In this document: positions 17,745 through 27,096 of the stretch, in pieces
Layout of the letters: each line of letters begins with the position of its first letter
Position numbering within the stretch: position 1 is the stretch's first letter
Program-made: the position numbers and the translations under genes
Assembly (NCBI RefSeq): GCF_036634195.1
Contig: NZ_JAZIFY010000001.1
Span: forward strand, 2,552,501 to 2,616,500
Direction of reading: 5' to 3'
Length of the DNA: 64,000 nt
Origin: Streptomyces sp. P9-A4
Lineage (GTDB): Bacteria > Actinomycetota > Actinomycetes > Streptomycetales > Streptomycetaceae
The notes under the pieces: model-generated
Told to the model about the DNA's origin: nothing
Databases searched by the model: none
The model's input: only the letters and a program-made list of their open reading frames with translations

Positions 17745-18905
17745 ATGTCCCTCGACCACCGGCTCTCCGCAGAGCACGAGGAACTCCGCCGTACCGTCGA
17801 GGCGTTCGCGCACGACGTGGTGGCGCCGAAGATCGGCGACCTCTACGAGCGGCACGAGTTCCCGTACGAGATCGTCCGCGAGATGGGCCGCATGGGCCTG
17901 TTCGGGCTGCCGTTCCCCGAGGAGTACGGCGGCATGGGCGGCGACTACCTGGCGCTCGGGATCGCCCTGGAGGAGCTGGCCCGGGTCGACTCCTCCGTCG
18001 CGATCACCCTGGAGGCCGGTGTCTCGCTCGGCGCGATGCCGGTGTTCCGCTTCGGGACCGAGGAGCAGAAGCGCGAGTGGCTGCCGAAGCTGTGCGCCGG
18101 TGAGGTCCTCGGCGCGTTCGGGCTGACCGAGCCGGGCGCCGGCAGCGACGCCGGCGGCACCCGCACCACCGCCGTCCGCGACGGCGACCACTGGGTGATC
18201 AACGGCTCCAAGTGCTTCATCACCAACTCCGGTACGGACATCACGGGTCTGGTGACGGTCACGGCGGTCACCGGCCGCAAGCCCGACGGTCGGCCGCTGA
18301 TCTCCTCGATCATCGTCCCCTCCGGCACCCCGGGCTTCACGGTCGCCGCCCCGTACTCCAAGGTCGGCTGGAACGCCTCGGACACCCGCGAGCTGTCCTT
18401 CACCGACGTCCGCGTCCCGGTGGAGAACCTGCTCGGCGAGGAGGGCCGCGGGTACGCGCAGTTCCTGCGCATCCTCGACGAGGGCCGGGTCGCCATCGCG
18501 GCGCTCGCGACGGGCCTCGCGCAGGGCTGTGTCGACGAGTCGGTGAAGTACGCGCACGAGCGGCACGCCTTCGGCCGTCCGATCGCGGACAACCAGGCCA
18601 TCCAGTTCAAGATCGCCGACATGGAGACGAAGGCGCACATGGCCCGGATCGGCTGGCGGGACGCGGCCTCGCGGCTGGTCCTCGGCGAGCCCTTCAAGAA
18701 GGAGGCGGCCATCGCGAAGCTGTACTCCTCGACGGTAGCGGTGGACAACGCCCGCGAGGCGACCCAGATCCACGGCGGCTACGGCTTCATGAACGAGTAC
18801 CCGGTGGCCCGCATGTGGCGCGACTCGAAGATCCTGGAGATCGGCGAGGGCACGAGCGAGGTCCAGCGGATGCTGATCGCACGGGAGTTGGGCCTGCCGG
18901 CCTGA
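17745..18905 (+). CDS. acdH: Short branched-chain acyl-CoA dehydrogenase AcdH
   Basis: A 386-residue FAD-dependent acyl-CoA dehydrogenase. The FAD signature is LTEPGAGSDAGGTRTTA (about residue 125) and the end has IHGGYGFMNEYPVARMWRDS and EIGEGTSEVQRM. The Glu in GEGTSE sits at the short-chain-type catalytic position, unlike isovaleryl-CoA dehydrogenase, which has Ala or Gly there. It is closest in pattern to the Streptomyces AcdH enzymes linked to breakdown of valine, leucine and isoleucine. It is the last gene of the operon; AAGGAG overlapping the end of the lyase gene is its ribosome site. Confidence 0.88.
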   Translation: MSLDHRLSAEHEELRRTVEAFAHDVVAPKIGDLYERHEFPYEIVREMGRMGLFGLPFPEEYGGMGGDYLALGIALEELARVDSSVAITLEAGVSLGAMPVFRFGTEEQKREWLPKLCAGEVLGAFGLTEPGAGSDAGGTRTTAVRDGDHWVINGSKCFITNSGTDITGLVTVTAVTGRKPDGRPLISSIIVPSGTPGFTVAAPYSKVGWNASDTRELSFTDVRVPVENLLGEEGRGYAQFLRILDEGRVAIAALATGLAQGCVDESVKYAHERHAFGRPIADNQAIQFKIADMETKAHMARIGWRDAASRLVLGEPFKKEAAIAKLYSSTVAVDNAREATQIHGGYGFMNEYPVARMWRDSKILEIGEGTSEVQRMLIARELGLPA

Positions 18906-19002
18906 CGCGGACCCCTCCCCGCGGCGAGCCCGTCGTCCCCTCGGGGCGGCGGGCTTCGCCGTACCCCCGTATCCCCTGCCCCCGCACCCCTATGGAGATT
19001 AG

Positions 19003-19021
19003 TGAGGTTAGGCTAACCTAC
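19003..19021. promoter_or_regulatory. Iron box (DmdR/IdeR site) upstream of desF
   Basis: TGAGGTTAGGCTAACCTAC matches the 19-base iron-box consensus TTAGGTTAGGCTAACCTAA except at the two outer positions. It ends six bases before the desF ATG and overlaps a possible -10 element TAACCT at 19014-19019. DmdR1 with Fe(II) would block transcription here. Confidence 0.85.
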
Positions 19022-19027
19022 GTTCTC

Positions 19028-19933
19028 ATGACGCACGCCGAGACCGCCCCCTTCCAGTTCTTCCCCCTCCAGGTCGACCGGACCCGGCGGCTCGGCCCGT
19101 CCCTGGTCCGGGTCACCTTCACCGGGGACGAGCTGAAGAACTTCGCCGCCGGGGGCCGCGACCAGTCGCTCTCGCTCTTCCTGCCGCACCCCGGCCAGCC
19201 GGCACCCGTCCTGCCGCCGCTGGACGATCCCGACATGTACGCGATCCTCGGCGCCTGGCGCGCGATGCCCGACGACGAGCGGGCCGTGATGCGCTCGTAC
19301 ACCGTCCGCGAGCAGCGCACCGAGCCGGTGCACGAGATGGACATCGACTTCGCGATCCACGAGGACGGCGGCCCCGCCTGCCGCTGGGCCGGACGCGCCG
19401 CGCCCGGCGACCGGGTGGTCGTACTGGGACCGGCCGTCGCGGAGAACACCGGCGTCCGCTTCCGGCTGCCCGAGGACGCCGACTCCGTCGTGATCTGGGC
19501 GGACGAGACCGCCCTTCCGGCCGCCTCGGCGATCCTGGAGTGGCTGCCGGCCGACACCCGCGCCCGGGTCTTCCTCGAAGTGCCCTACTCCGGGGACCGC
19601 ATGGAGCTGTCGACGCGCGCCGACGCGACCGTCACCTGGCTCGTACGGGAGGAGGGGGCGCCGTCCGCCGTGGACGCGGTGCGCGGGGCCGAACTGGCCG
19701 GGGAGGCCCCGTACGTCTGGATCGCGGGCGAGTCGGGCGCGGTGAAGGCACTGCGCCGGCACTTCGTGCGGGAGCGCGAACTCGACCGGCGCCGGGTGAC
19801 GTTCGTCGGCTACTGGCGCAAGGGGCTGTCCGAGGACGCACTGCGCGAGGTCCCGGACGAGACGACACAGGACGAGGCGCGGGACGCGACGCGCGACGAG
19901 GCAGTGCGGGGCGCATCGCAGGACGCGGCGTAG
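19028..19933 (+). CDS. desF: Siderophore-interacting flavin reductase (ferrioxamine reductase)
   Basis: A 301-residue protein of the siderophore-interacting (ViuB-like) family, which uses FAD and NAD(P)H to reduce siderophore-bound iron in the cytoplasm. The FAD-binding stretch is MRSYTVREQR (about residue 87-96), and the NAD(P)H part ends in RRVTFVGYWRKGLSEDAL. The C-terminal 25 residues are an Asp/Arg/Thr-rich tail (DEARDATRDEAVRGA) not typical of the family. The ATG has no ribosome site and follows the iron box by six bases, so the mRNA is probably leaderless. The ferrioxamine receptor gene desE, which precedes desF in S. coelicolor, is missing here. Confidence 0.88.
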   Translation: MTHAETAPFQFFPLQVDRTRRLGPSLVRVTFTGDELKNFAAGGRDQSLSLFLPHPGQPAPVLPPLDDPDMYAILGAWRAMPDDERAVMRSYTVREQRTEPVHEMDIDFAIHEDGGPACRWAGRAAPGDRVVVLGPAVAENTGVRFRLPEDADSVVIWADETALPAASAILEWLPADTRARVFLEVPYSGDRMELSTRADATVTWLVREEGAPSAVDAVRGAELAGEAPYVWIAGESGAVKALRRHFVRERELDRRRVTFVGYWRKGLSEDALREVPDETTQDEARDATRDEAVRGASQDAA

Positions 19934-19958
19934 CCCCGCCCCTCTACCCCCACAGGGC

Positions 19959-19996
19959 CAACGGCCCCCCAGCCCTTTCGGGTTGGGGGGCCGTTG
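19959..19996. terminator. Strong hairpin after desF
   Basis: A 17-base stem (19959-19975 with 19980-19996, one G-T pair) with a four-base TTTC loop. It separates the desF transcript from the desA promoter. There is no U tract, as is common for Streptomyces terminators. Confidence 0.85.
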
Positions 19997-20006
19997 TGCG
20001 ATGAAG

Positions 20007-20025
20007 TTAGGTTAGGCTAACCTTA
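20007..20025. promoter_or_regulatory. Iron box upstream of desABCD
   Basis: TTAGGTTAGGCTAACCTTA differs from the iron-box consensus only near the 3' end. It lies 40 bases upstream of desA and 10 bases after the desF terminator, so the desABCD operon has its own iron-controlled promoter. Confidence 0.92.
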
Positions 20026-20065
20026 CTCAAGCCGACCGAGTCCGCTCCCGGAAGGGCCCCCACAC

Positions 20066-21529
20066 ATGCGTTCCCACCTGCTCAACGACACGACGGCGGA
20101 GAGCTACCGGCGCTCCGTCACCGAAGGAGTGGAGCGGGTGGCGAGGAAACTCGCCGCGACGCGCGGCCCGTTCACGGGCGTGACGCCCGCCGAACTCGCG
20201 CCCGTCATCGACGCCGTCGACCTCGACCTCCCGCTCGGCGACTCCTCCGCCGCCCTCGACGAGCTGGAGAGCGTCTACCTCCGCGACGCCGTCTACTTCC
20301 ACCACCCCCGCTACCTCGGGCACCTCAACTGCCCCGTGGTCATCCCCGCCGTCCTCGGCGAGGCCGTCCTCTCGGCGGTCAACTCCTCGCTGGACACCTG
20401 GGACCAGAGTGCGGGCGGCACCCTCATCGAGCGCAGGCTCGTCGACTGGACCACCGGCCGTATCGGCCTCGGCCCGCTCGCCGACGGGGTGTTCACCAGC
20501 GGCGGCACCCAGTCCAACCTGCAGGCGCTGCTCCTCGCCCGCGAGGAGGCGACGGCGGGACGGACCGACCGGACCGGCCCCGCCGGGCTGGCCGGGCTCC
20601 GCGTCTTCTCCTCCGAGTGCAGCCACTTCAGCGTCCAGAAGTCGGCCACGCTCCTCGGTCTCGGCCAGGACGCCGTCATCTCCATCCCGGTCGACCGGGA
20701 CAAGCGGATGCAGTCCGTCGTCCTCGCCGCCGAGCTGGAGGCCTGCCGCGCCGAGGGCCTGGTCCCGATGGCGATCGTCGCCACCGCCGGCACCACCGAC
20801 TTCGGCTCGATCGACCCGCTGCCCGAGATCGCCGCCCTCGCCGAGGAGTACGGCGCCTGGATGCACGTGGACGCGGCCTACGGCTGCGGGCTGCTGGCCT
20901 CGCCGACCCGCCGCCACCTCCTGGACGGCATCGAGCGGGCCGACTCGGTCACCGTCGACTTCCACAAGTCCTTCTTCCAGCCGGTCAGTTCCTCCGCCCT
21001 GCTGGTCCGCGACGGCGCCACCCTGCGCCACGCGACGTACCACGCGGACTACCTCAACCCGCGCCGCACGGTCGCCGAGAAGATCCCCAACCAGGTCGAC
21101 AAGTCCCTCCAGACCACCCGCCGCTTCGACGCGCTCAAGCTCTGGATGACGCTGCGCGTGATGGGCGCCGAAGGCGTCGGGCAGCTCTTCGACGAGGTCT
21201 GCGACCTGGCCGCCGAGGGCTTCGCGCTGCTCGCCGCCGACCCGCGCTACGACGTGGTGGTCGAGCCGCGGCTCTCCACCCTCGTCTACCGGTACGTCCC
21301 GGAGGCCGTCGTCTCCCCCGAGGAGATCGACCGGGCCAACCTCCACGCCCGCAAGGCCCTCTTCGCCTCGGGCGAGGCCGTCGTCGCCGGGACGACGGTC
21401 GACGGGCGCCAGTACCTCAAGTTCACCCTGCTCAACCCCGAGACCACCGCGGCCGACATCGCCGCCGTCCTCGATCTGATAGCCGGCCACGCCGAGCAGT
21501 ACCTGGGAGAGAACCTTGTCCACGCCTGA
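20066..21529 (+). CDS. desA: Lysine decarboxylase of desferrioxamine biosynthesis
   Basis: A 487-residue PLP-dependent group II decarboxylase that turns lysine into cadaverine, the first step to desferrioxamine. The PLP lysine is in [11 protein letters not shown] (about residue 301). Upstream parts of the fold include the [20 protein letters not shown] phosphate-binding region and [15 protein letters not shown]. It is the first gene of desABCD and overlaps desB by 14 bases. Iron represses it through the box at 20007-20025. Confidence 0.95.
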   Translation: MRSHLLNDTTAESYRRSVTEGVERVARKLAATRGPFTGVTPAELAPVIDAVDLDLPLGDSSAALDELESVYLRDAVYFHHPRYLGHLNCPVVIPAVLGEAVLSAVNSSLDTWDQSAGGTLIERRLVDWTTGRIGLGPLADGVFTSGGTQSNLQALLLAREEATAGRTDRTGPAGLAGLRVFSSECSHFSVQKSATLLGLGQDAVISIPVDRDKRMQSVVLAAELEACRAEGLVPMAIVATAGTTDFGSIDPLPEIAALAEEYGAWMHVDAAYGCGLLASPTRRHLLDGIERADSVTVDFHKSFFQPVSSSALLVRDGATLRHATYHADYLNPRRTVAEKIPNQVDKSLQTTRRFDALKLWMTLRVMGAEGVGQLFDEVCDLAAEGFALLAADPRYDVVVEPRLSTLVYRYVPEAVVSPEEIDRANLHARKALFASGEAVVAGTTVDGRQYLKFTLLNPETTAADIAAVLDLIAGHAEQYLGENLVHA

Positions 21530-22799
21530 GACGGCTCAGACCCTCGATTTCATCGGCATCGGGCTCGGTCCGTTCAACCTCGGACTCGCCTGCCTGACCG
21601 AGCCGGTCGACGAGCTGAACGGCCTGTTCCTGGAGTCGAAGCCGGACTTCGAGTGGCACTCGGGGATGTTCCTCGAAGGCGCCCACCTCCAGACCCCGTT
21701 CATGTCGGACCTGGTCACGATGGCCGACCCGACCTCGCCGTACTCCTTTCTCAACTACCTGAAGGAGAAGGGCCGGCTGTACTCGTTCTACATCCGCGAG
21801 AACTTCTACCCGCTGCGGACCGAGTACGACGACTACTGCCGCTGGGCCGCCGGGCAACTCTCCTCGGTCCGCTTCTCGACGACGGTCACGACCGTGGACT
21901 TCGACGAGACCGACGAGGTGTACATCGTCTCCACCGACTCCGGCGAGACGTTCCGCTCCCGTCGTCTGGTCCTCGGCACCGGCACCCCCGCGTACGTCCC
22001 CGAGACCTGCCGGGACCTCGGCGGCGACCTGATCCACAACTCGCGCTACCTCCCCAACAAGGAGCAGCTGCAGAGGAAGAGGTCGATCACCCTGGTCGGC
22101 AGCGGCCAGAGCGCCGCCGAGATCTACTACGACCTCCTGAGCGAGATCGACGTCCACGGCTACCGGCTGAACTGGGTCACCCGCTCCCCGCGCTTCTTCC
22201 CCCTCGAATACACCAAGCTCACCCTGGAGATGACCTCCCCGGAGTACGTGGACTACTTCCACGCGCTGCCCGAGCGGACCCGCTACCGCCTGGAGACGGA
22301 GCAGAAGGGCCTCTTCAAGGGCATCGACGGCGAGCTGATCGACGCGATCTTCGACCTGCTCTACCAGAAGAACCTCAACGGCCCGGTCCCCACCCGGCTG
22401 CTCACCAACTCGGCGCTGCGCACGGCCGCGTACGACGCCACGGCGGACACGTACAGCCTCGGCTTCCGCCAGGAGGAACAGGAGAAGGACTTCACCCTGG
22501 AGACCGAGGGCCTGATCCTCGCCACCGGGTACAAGTACGCCGTCCCCGCCTTCCTGGAGCCGGTCCGCGACCGCCTCAACTGGGACGGACAGGGCCGCTT
22601 CGACGTGGCCCGCAACTACGCGATCGACACGACCGGCAGCGGGGTCTTCCTGCAGAACGCCGGGGTGCACACGCACTCGGTCACCTCGCCCGACCTCGGC
22701 ATGGGGGCGTACCGCAACGCTTACATCATCGGAGCGATGCTGGGCCGCGAGTACTACCCCGTCGAGAAGACCATCGCCTTCCAGGAGTTCGCGGCATGA
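21516..22799 (+). CDS. desB: Cadaverine N-monooxygenase of desferrioxamine biosynthesis
   Basis: A 427-residue flavin-dependent N-hydroxylating monooxygenase of the lysine/ornithine N-oxygenase family, which makes N-hydroxycadaverine. It has the FAD motif [14 protein letters not shown] (residues 14-27), the NADPH motif [16 protein letters not shown] (near 193) and the ATGYKY motif (near 335). The start is TTG at 21516, preceded by GGGAGAG; it overlaps desA by 14 bases. The TTG start is rare and may limit translation relative to desA. Confidence 0.94.
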   Translation: MSTPETAQTLDFIGIGLGPFNLGLACLTEPVDELNGLFLESKPDFEWHSGMFLEGAHLQTPFMSDLVTMADPTSPYSFLNYLKEKGRLYSFYIRENFYPLRTEYDDYCRWAAGQLSSVRFSTTVTTVDFDETDEVYIVSTDSGETFRSRRLVLGTGTPAYVPETCRDLGGDLIHNSRYLPNKEQLQRKRSITLVGSGQSAAEIYYDLLSEIDVHGYRLNWVTRSPRFFPLEYTKLTLEMTSPEYVDYFHALPERTRYRLETEQKGLFKGIDGELIDAIFDLLYQKNLNGPVPTRLLTNSALRTAAYDATADTYSLGFRQEEQEKDFTLETEGLILATGYKYAVPAFLEPVRDRLNWDGQGRFDVARNYAIDTTGSGVFLQNAGVHTHSVTSPDLGMGAYRNAYIIGAMLGREYYPVEKTIAFQEFAA

Positions 22800-23326
22800 C
22801 CGTATCGATACGCCCCTTCGACCCGTCGAAGGACGCCGGGCTGATCCACCCCTGGGTCACCCACCCGAAAGCCGCCTTCTGGATGATGCGGGACGCGACG
22901 CTCCAGGACGTCGAGCGCGAGTACGCGGCGATCACCGCCCACCCGCACCACGACGCCTTCATCGGCCTCGTCGACGGCGAACCGGCGTTCCTGATGGAGC
23001 GCTACGACCCCGCGGAGCTGGAGCTGGTCGGGCTGTACGAGCCCCGGCCGGGCGACGTCGGCATGCACTTCCTCGTCGCCCCCACGGACACGCCCGTGCA
23101 CGGCTTCACCCGGACGGTGATCACCGCCGTGATGAAGGAGCTGTTCGCCGACCCGGCGACCGCGCGCGTGGTCGTCGAGCCGGACGTGGGCAACAAGGCG
23201 GTCCACGCGCTGAACGAGGCGGTGGGCTTCGTACCGGAGCGGGAGATCCGGAAGCCGGAGAAGACGGCGCTGCTGAGCTTCTGCACGAGGGCGCAGTTCG
23301 AGACGGCAGTGGGAGCGACCGCGTGA
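22796..23326 (+). CDS. desC: Acyl-CoA-dependent N-hydroxycadaverine acyltransferase
   Basis: A 176-residue GNAT-fold protein of the IucB/AlcB type. It would add a succinyl or acetyl group from CoA to N-hydroxycadaverine, giving the hydroxamate that binds iron. Visible family features are [12 protein letters not shown] near residue 18-29 and [22 protein letters not shown] near 123-144. It overlaps desB and desD by four bases at either end (ATGA and GTGA), so translation is coupled. Confidence 0.93.
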   Translation: MTVSIRPFDPSKDAGLIHPWVTHPKAAFWMMRDATLQDVEREYAAITAHPHHDAFIGLVDGEPAFLMERYDPAELELVGLYEPRPGDVGMHFLVAPTDTPVHGFTRTVITAVMKELFADPATARVVVEPDVGNKAVHALNEAVGFVPEREIRKPEKTALLSFCTRAQFETAVGATA

Positions 23327-25155
23327 GCACCGTGAACCTCGCGTCCCCCGGGGCCGCGACCTCCTCCGCACCGGCCCCCGCGCCCGCGAACCCCGTCGCC
23401 CACCTCACCCCCGAGCGCTGGGCCGACGCCAACCGCGCCCTGATCCGCAAGGGCCTCGCGGAGTTCGCCCACGAGCGGCTGCTGCACCCGAGGGAGCTGG
23501 GCGAGAGCCGCTACGCGGTGCTCAGTGACGACGGCACGACCGAGTACCGCTTCACGGCGGACCGGTTCGCCCTCGACCACTGGCAGGTCTACCCGGACTC
23601 GATCAGCCGCCATCGCGGGGACGAGCAACTCCCGCTCGACACACTGGAGTTCGTCATCGAACTCCGCGGCTCGCTCGGCCTGAGCGACGAGGTCCTCCCG
23701 GTCTACCTGGAGGAGATCTCCTCCACCCTCGCCGGTACGGCCTACAAGTCGACGAAACCGCCCGTCACCTCCGCCGAGCTGGCCCGCGCCGGCTTCCAGG
23801 CGATCGAGACGGGGATGACGGAGGGGCACCCCTGCTTCGTCGCCAACAACGGCCGGCTCGGCTTCGGTGTGGACGAGTTCCGGGCGTACGCCCCCGAGGC
23901 CGCGAGCGAGATCCGGCTGATCTGGCTGGCCGCGCGCCGGGACCGGGCGACGTTCACGGCGGGCGCGGACATCGAGTACGACTCCTTCGTCCGCGCGGAG
24001 CTGGGCGAGGCGACGGTGGACGGCTTCGCGGCGGCGCTGAGCGCCCGGGGCCTGGACCCGGCGGAGTACCTCCTGATGCCCTGCCACCCCTGGCAGTGGT
24101 GGAACAAGCTGTCCGTGACCTTCGCGGCGGAGGTGGCGCGGGAGCGTCTGGTGTACCTGGGCGAGGGCGACGACGCGTATCTGGCGCAGCAGTCGATCCG
24201 TACCTTCTTCAACACCTCGGACCCGTCGAAGCACTACGTGAAGACGGCCCTCTCGGTGCTCAACATGGGCTTCATGCGGGGGCTTTCGGCCGCGTACATG
24301 GAGGCCACGCCGGCGATCAACGACTGGCTGACCGGTCTGATCGCCTCCGACGGGGTGTTCGCGGCGGCCCGCTTCTCGATCATCCGCGAGCGGGCGGCGG
24401 TGGGCTACCGGCACCTGGAGTACGAGGCGGCGACCGACCGCTACTCGCCGTACCGCAAGATGCTGGCGGCGCTCTGGCGCGAGTCGCCGGTGCCGACCCT
24501 CGCCGAGGGCGAGCGGCTGGCGACGATGGCCTCTCTGCTCCATGTGGACCACGCGGGCGCGTCGTTCGCGGGGGCGCTGATCAAGGAGTCGGGGCAGGCG
24601 CCGACGGCGTGGCTCCGCCGGTACCTGGACGCGTACCTGCTGCCTGTGCTGCACAGCTTCTACGCGTACGACCTGGCGTTCATGCCGCACGGCGAGAACG
24701 TGATCCTGGTCCTGGACGAGCGCGGGGCGGTGGTGCGGGCGATCTTCAAGGACATCGCGGAGGAGATCGTCGTCATGGACCCGACGGCGGTCCTGCCTCC
24801 GGCGGTGGAGCGCGTGCGCGCCGATGTCCCGGAGGACATGAAGCTCCTGTCGGTCTTCACGGACGTCTTCGACTGCTTCTTCCGCTTCCTGGCGGCGACG
24901 CTGGCGACGGAGGGCGTCCTGCACGAGGACGATTTCTGGCGGACGGTCGCGGAGTGCGTACGCGGCTACGAGCGGTCGAAGCCGGAACTGGCGGACCGGT
25001 TCGCCCAGTACGACATGTTCGCGGAGACCTTCGCCCTGTCGGCCCTGAACCGCCTCCAGCTCCGCGACAACAAGCAGATGGTGGACCTGGCGGACCCGTC
25101 GGCGGCCCTCCAACTGGTGGGCGACCTGGTCAACCCGATAGCCCGCTTCGCCTGA
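23323..25155 (+). CDS. desD: NIS siderophore synthetase that trimerises and cyclises desferrioxamine
   Basis: A 610-residue IucA/IucC-family synthetase. It uses ATP to activate the carboxyl of N-hydroxy-N-succinylcadaverine and joins and closes the units to give desferrioxamine E or related products. Family marks are KSTKPPVTSAELARAGFQ, GHPCFVANNGRLGFG, MPCHPWQWWNKL, SIRTFFNTSDPSKHYVKTAL and AYDLAFMPHGENVILVLDE. The GTG start overlaps the desC stop. A hairpin follows the stop by 16 bases and ends the operon. Confidence 0.95.
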   Translation: MSTVNLASPGAATSSAPAPAPANPVAHLTPERWADANRALIRKGLAEFAHERLLHPRELGESRYAVLSDDGTTEYRFTADRFALDHWQVYPDSISRHRGDEQLPLDTLEFVIELRGSLGLSDEVLPVYLEEISSTLAGTAYKSTKPPVTSAELARAGFQAIETGMTEGHPCFVANNGRLGFGVDEFRAYAPEAASEIRLIWLAARRDRATFTAGADIEYDSFVRAELGEATVDGFAAALSARGLDPAEYLLMPCHPWQWWNKLSVTFAAEVARERLVYLGEGDDAYLAQQSIRTFFNTSDPSKHYVKTALSVLNMGFMRGLSAAYMEATPAINDWLTGLIASDGVFAAARFSIIRERAAVGYRHLEYEAATDRYSPYRKMLAALWRESPVPTLAEGERLATMASLLHVDHAGASFAGALIKESGQAPTAWLRRYLDAYLLPVLHSFYAYDLAFMPHGENVILVLDERGAVVRAIFKDIAEEIVVMDPTAVLPPAVERVRADVPEDMKLLSVFTDVFDCFFRFLAATLATEGVLHEDDFWRTVAECVRGYERSKPELADRFAQYDMFAETFALSALNRLQLRDNKQMVDLADPSAALQLVGDLVNPIARFA

Positions 25156-25171
25156 CACCTCCCCCGGAACC

Positions 25172-25216
25172 GATGCGAGCCCCGCCGGAGTACGGTCCTC
25201 CGCCGGGGCTCGCATC
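25172..25216. terminator. Terminator hairpin after desD
   Basis: A 19-base stem with one mismatch (25172-25190 with 25198-25216) and a seven-base loop, 16 bases after the desD stop. Confidence 0.85.
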
Positions 25217-25437
25217 TGCCTTCTGGAGGGTCCCCATACCCCGATCGGGTAGTGGCTGGTGGCGATGGCCCAGCAGGAGGGCATGAGTCCGGCTACCCAT
25301 GAGTATCCGCCGCGGGATCCCGGGCCCGGCGGCGGGGCCGGGCCCCGCGGAACGGACCGCTCCGGGTGGAGCTCCCCTTCCTTCCCCTTGAGAGCCCGCA
25401 GCCGGGAGGAAGGGGCGTACCCCAGGGCCGTTCGAGG

Positions 25438-25746
25438 TCACCGGCTGACGACGAGAGCCATGGCGAGAGCACCGACGAAGCTCACGGCCGTGACGGCCAC
25501 GGCTTGGAGCCTCATCGGGGGGCCGTCCGTGACCAGGGCGACGTACTCGACCGTCACGGCGAAGGTGTCGTGCCCGATCGCGACGGCATGCGCCAGGCAT
25601 TCGACGTTCACGCCCGGGGGCGCGGGCGTCGGCTGCGTCTCCCAGGTGCACCCGCCGTCCAGGCAGTAGGCCGTCGCGACGACCTCCCCCTGCGGGTGCG
25701 GGCCGATCCGGCGCGTGACGGGTACGTCCACCGGTGCCGCCGTCAC
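25438..25746 (-). CDS. Small Cys-containing protein of unknown function with a C-terminal hydrophobic end
   Basis: A 102-residue protein. The start is GTG at 25746, overlapping the stop of the upstream gene in a GTGA arrangement; a longer open frame on the same strand is a shadow of that gene. Cysteines in CLDGGCTW and VECLAHAVAIGH could bind a metal. The last part, AVAVTAVSFVGALAMALVV, is a possible membrane helix. I do not recognise the family with certainty. The coupling with the gene above and the divergent XRE/DUF397 pair suggest one functional module. Confidence 0.65.
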   Translation of the reverse strand: MTAAPVDVPVTRRIGPHPQGEVVATAYCLDGGCTWETQPTPAPPGVNVECLAHAVAIGHDTFAVTVEYVALVTDGPPMRLQAVAVTAVSFVGALAMALVVSR

Positions 25747-26162
25747 GGCGCCTCGATCCGCATCTTCGGCGGGTCGTGCGGGTGGTTCCGGATCTCCACG
25801 ACGCAGTCCACGGCGGCGGATTCGTCGTGCTGCGGCCCGGTGCCCATGTAGAGGTCGAACCACCGCACCAGATGCGCGCACGGCGTGCAGTCCGGAGCCG
25901 GCTCGGGGCGGGGGCGTAGCCCGTGGTCGGCGGACAGGACGAGCGTCGCGGGTACGGGGGTGGTGAGGACCCGGATGGTCGACCACTCGCCCTCGGTGGG
26001 CGCGCGCAGGTCCTCGGGCGACGCGGCCCACTCGGCGCCACCGCCCGGGGGACGCAGGTAGACGCACCCGACCTGGCTGCGCGACACCCTGCCGAGCCGG
26101 GTCGTTCCGTTGCCGACATCGGCCACGAAGGCGCCGGCGGCGGGTTGACTGTGCACGGGCAC
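25743..26162 (-). CDS. Unknown protein divergent from the XRE/DUF397 pair
   Basis: About 139 residues with no signal peptide or membrane helix. The segment with PAPDCTPCAHLVRWFDLYMG and the following acidic/His-rich tail contains a CTPC pair. I chose GTG 26162, which lies six bases after GGAGAGGA; earlier in-frame starts at 26195 and 26189 are possible. The function is unknown. It reads away from the XRE gene at 26257 and is coupled to the small gene below it. Confidence 0.6.
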   Translation of the reverse strand: MPVHSQPAAGAFVADVGNGTTRLGRVSRSQVGCVYLRPPGGGAEWAASPEDLRAPTEGEWSTIRVLTTPVPATLVLSADHGLRPRPEPAPDCTPCAHLVRWFDLYMGTGPQHDESAAVDCVVEIRNHPHDPPKMRIEAP

Positions 26163-26256
26163 GGACACTCCTCTCCGTAGTGGATTCACTACCAAGGGTG
26201 CCCAGAGTGTCCTAGAGTCTGGAACCCTTCAACTAATCGGATGCGAAGGATGAGTT

Positions 26257-27096
26257 GTGGCGAACCGCAAGGAGTTACGACCGAATTCCAGCCCGCAGGC
26301 GGCCTATGGGGCTCATCTGCGCAGGCTGCGGGAGGAGCGGGGCTGGACCCAGGAGGACCTGGCGGGCCCCATGGGCTGTACCAGCCAGCACATCTCCGCC
26401 GTGGAAACCTGTCGCAAACCGCCGACCCTCCCGTTCTCGCGCAAGGCCGACCAGGTCTTCGGCCTCGCCGGAACCAGCGACTCACTCGAACGCGAGTGGC
26501 GGGAACTGAGACACGGTGTGCTGCTGGAGGGTTTCCCGGAGTACGTCGGATACGAGGGGCGTGCCGTCGAGATCCGTTCGTTCCATCTCGGGATCATCCC
26601 CGGGCTGCTACAGACCCGGGAGTACGCACGGGCGTTGACGTACGGCGACGTACGGCGCGGCTCCATCACCCCCGAACAGGCAGAGGAGCACCTCGCGTTC
26701 CTGGCCGACCGGCAGGCGAAGTTGGCGCGAGACCGGCCTCCCATGGTGTTCGTGGTGATGGACGAAAGCTGCATCCGCCGCCCGATCGGGGGCCCCGGCG
26801 TCATGGACGCCCAACTGCAACGGTTGGTCGAGTTCTCCGAGCTGCCGAACACCGTGGTCCAGGTGGCACCCTTCGACATAGGCGAGCGCCGCTCGTTCAA
26901 CCTGCCGGTCAACTTGCTCACGCTGACGGACCGGTCCCTGGTCGCGTACGCCGAGACTCACGCGCAGGGTCACGTAGAGCGCGAAAGCACCGCCGTCCTG
27001 GCCTTGCTGACGGGCTACCATCAACTACAGGCCGCGTCGCTCAGCCAATCTGAATCCGTGGTCGTGATCAATGAGGCACGAAAGGGCACGCCGTGA
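26257..27096 (+). CDS. XRE-family HTH regulator with DUF5753 domain
   Basis: A 279-residue protein with an N-terminal XRE helix-turn-helix (about residues 15-70: LRRLREERGWTQEDLAGP, TSQHISAVE) and a C-terminal DUF5753-type domain (about 100-270: HLGIIPGLLQTREYARAL, FVVMDESCIRRPIGG). This architecture with a DUF397 partner is very common in Streptomyces, as in the WhiJ system that affects development. The start is GTG at 26257 with GAAGGA upstream. Its stop overlaps the DUF397 start by four bases. Confidence 0.88.
   Translation: MANRKELRPNSSPQAAYGAHLRRLREERGWTQEDLAGPMGCTSQHISAVETCRKPPTLPFSRKADQVFGLAGTSDSLEREWRELRHGVLLEGFPEYVGYEGRAVEIRSFHLGIIPGLLQTREYARALTYGDVRRGSITPEQAEEHLAFLADRQAKLARDRPPMVFVVMDESCIRRPIGGPGVMDAQLQRLVEFSELPNTVVQVAPFDIGERRSFNLPVNLLTLTDRSLVAYAETHAQGHVERESTAVLALLTGYHQLQAASLSQSESVVVINEARKGTP

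Noticed and set aside
25259..25669. Small plus-strand open frame after desD
   Set aside because: It starts without ribosome site and overlaps the better-supported small gene on the minus strand; composition is shadow-like.
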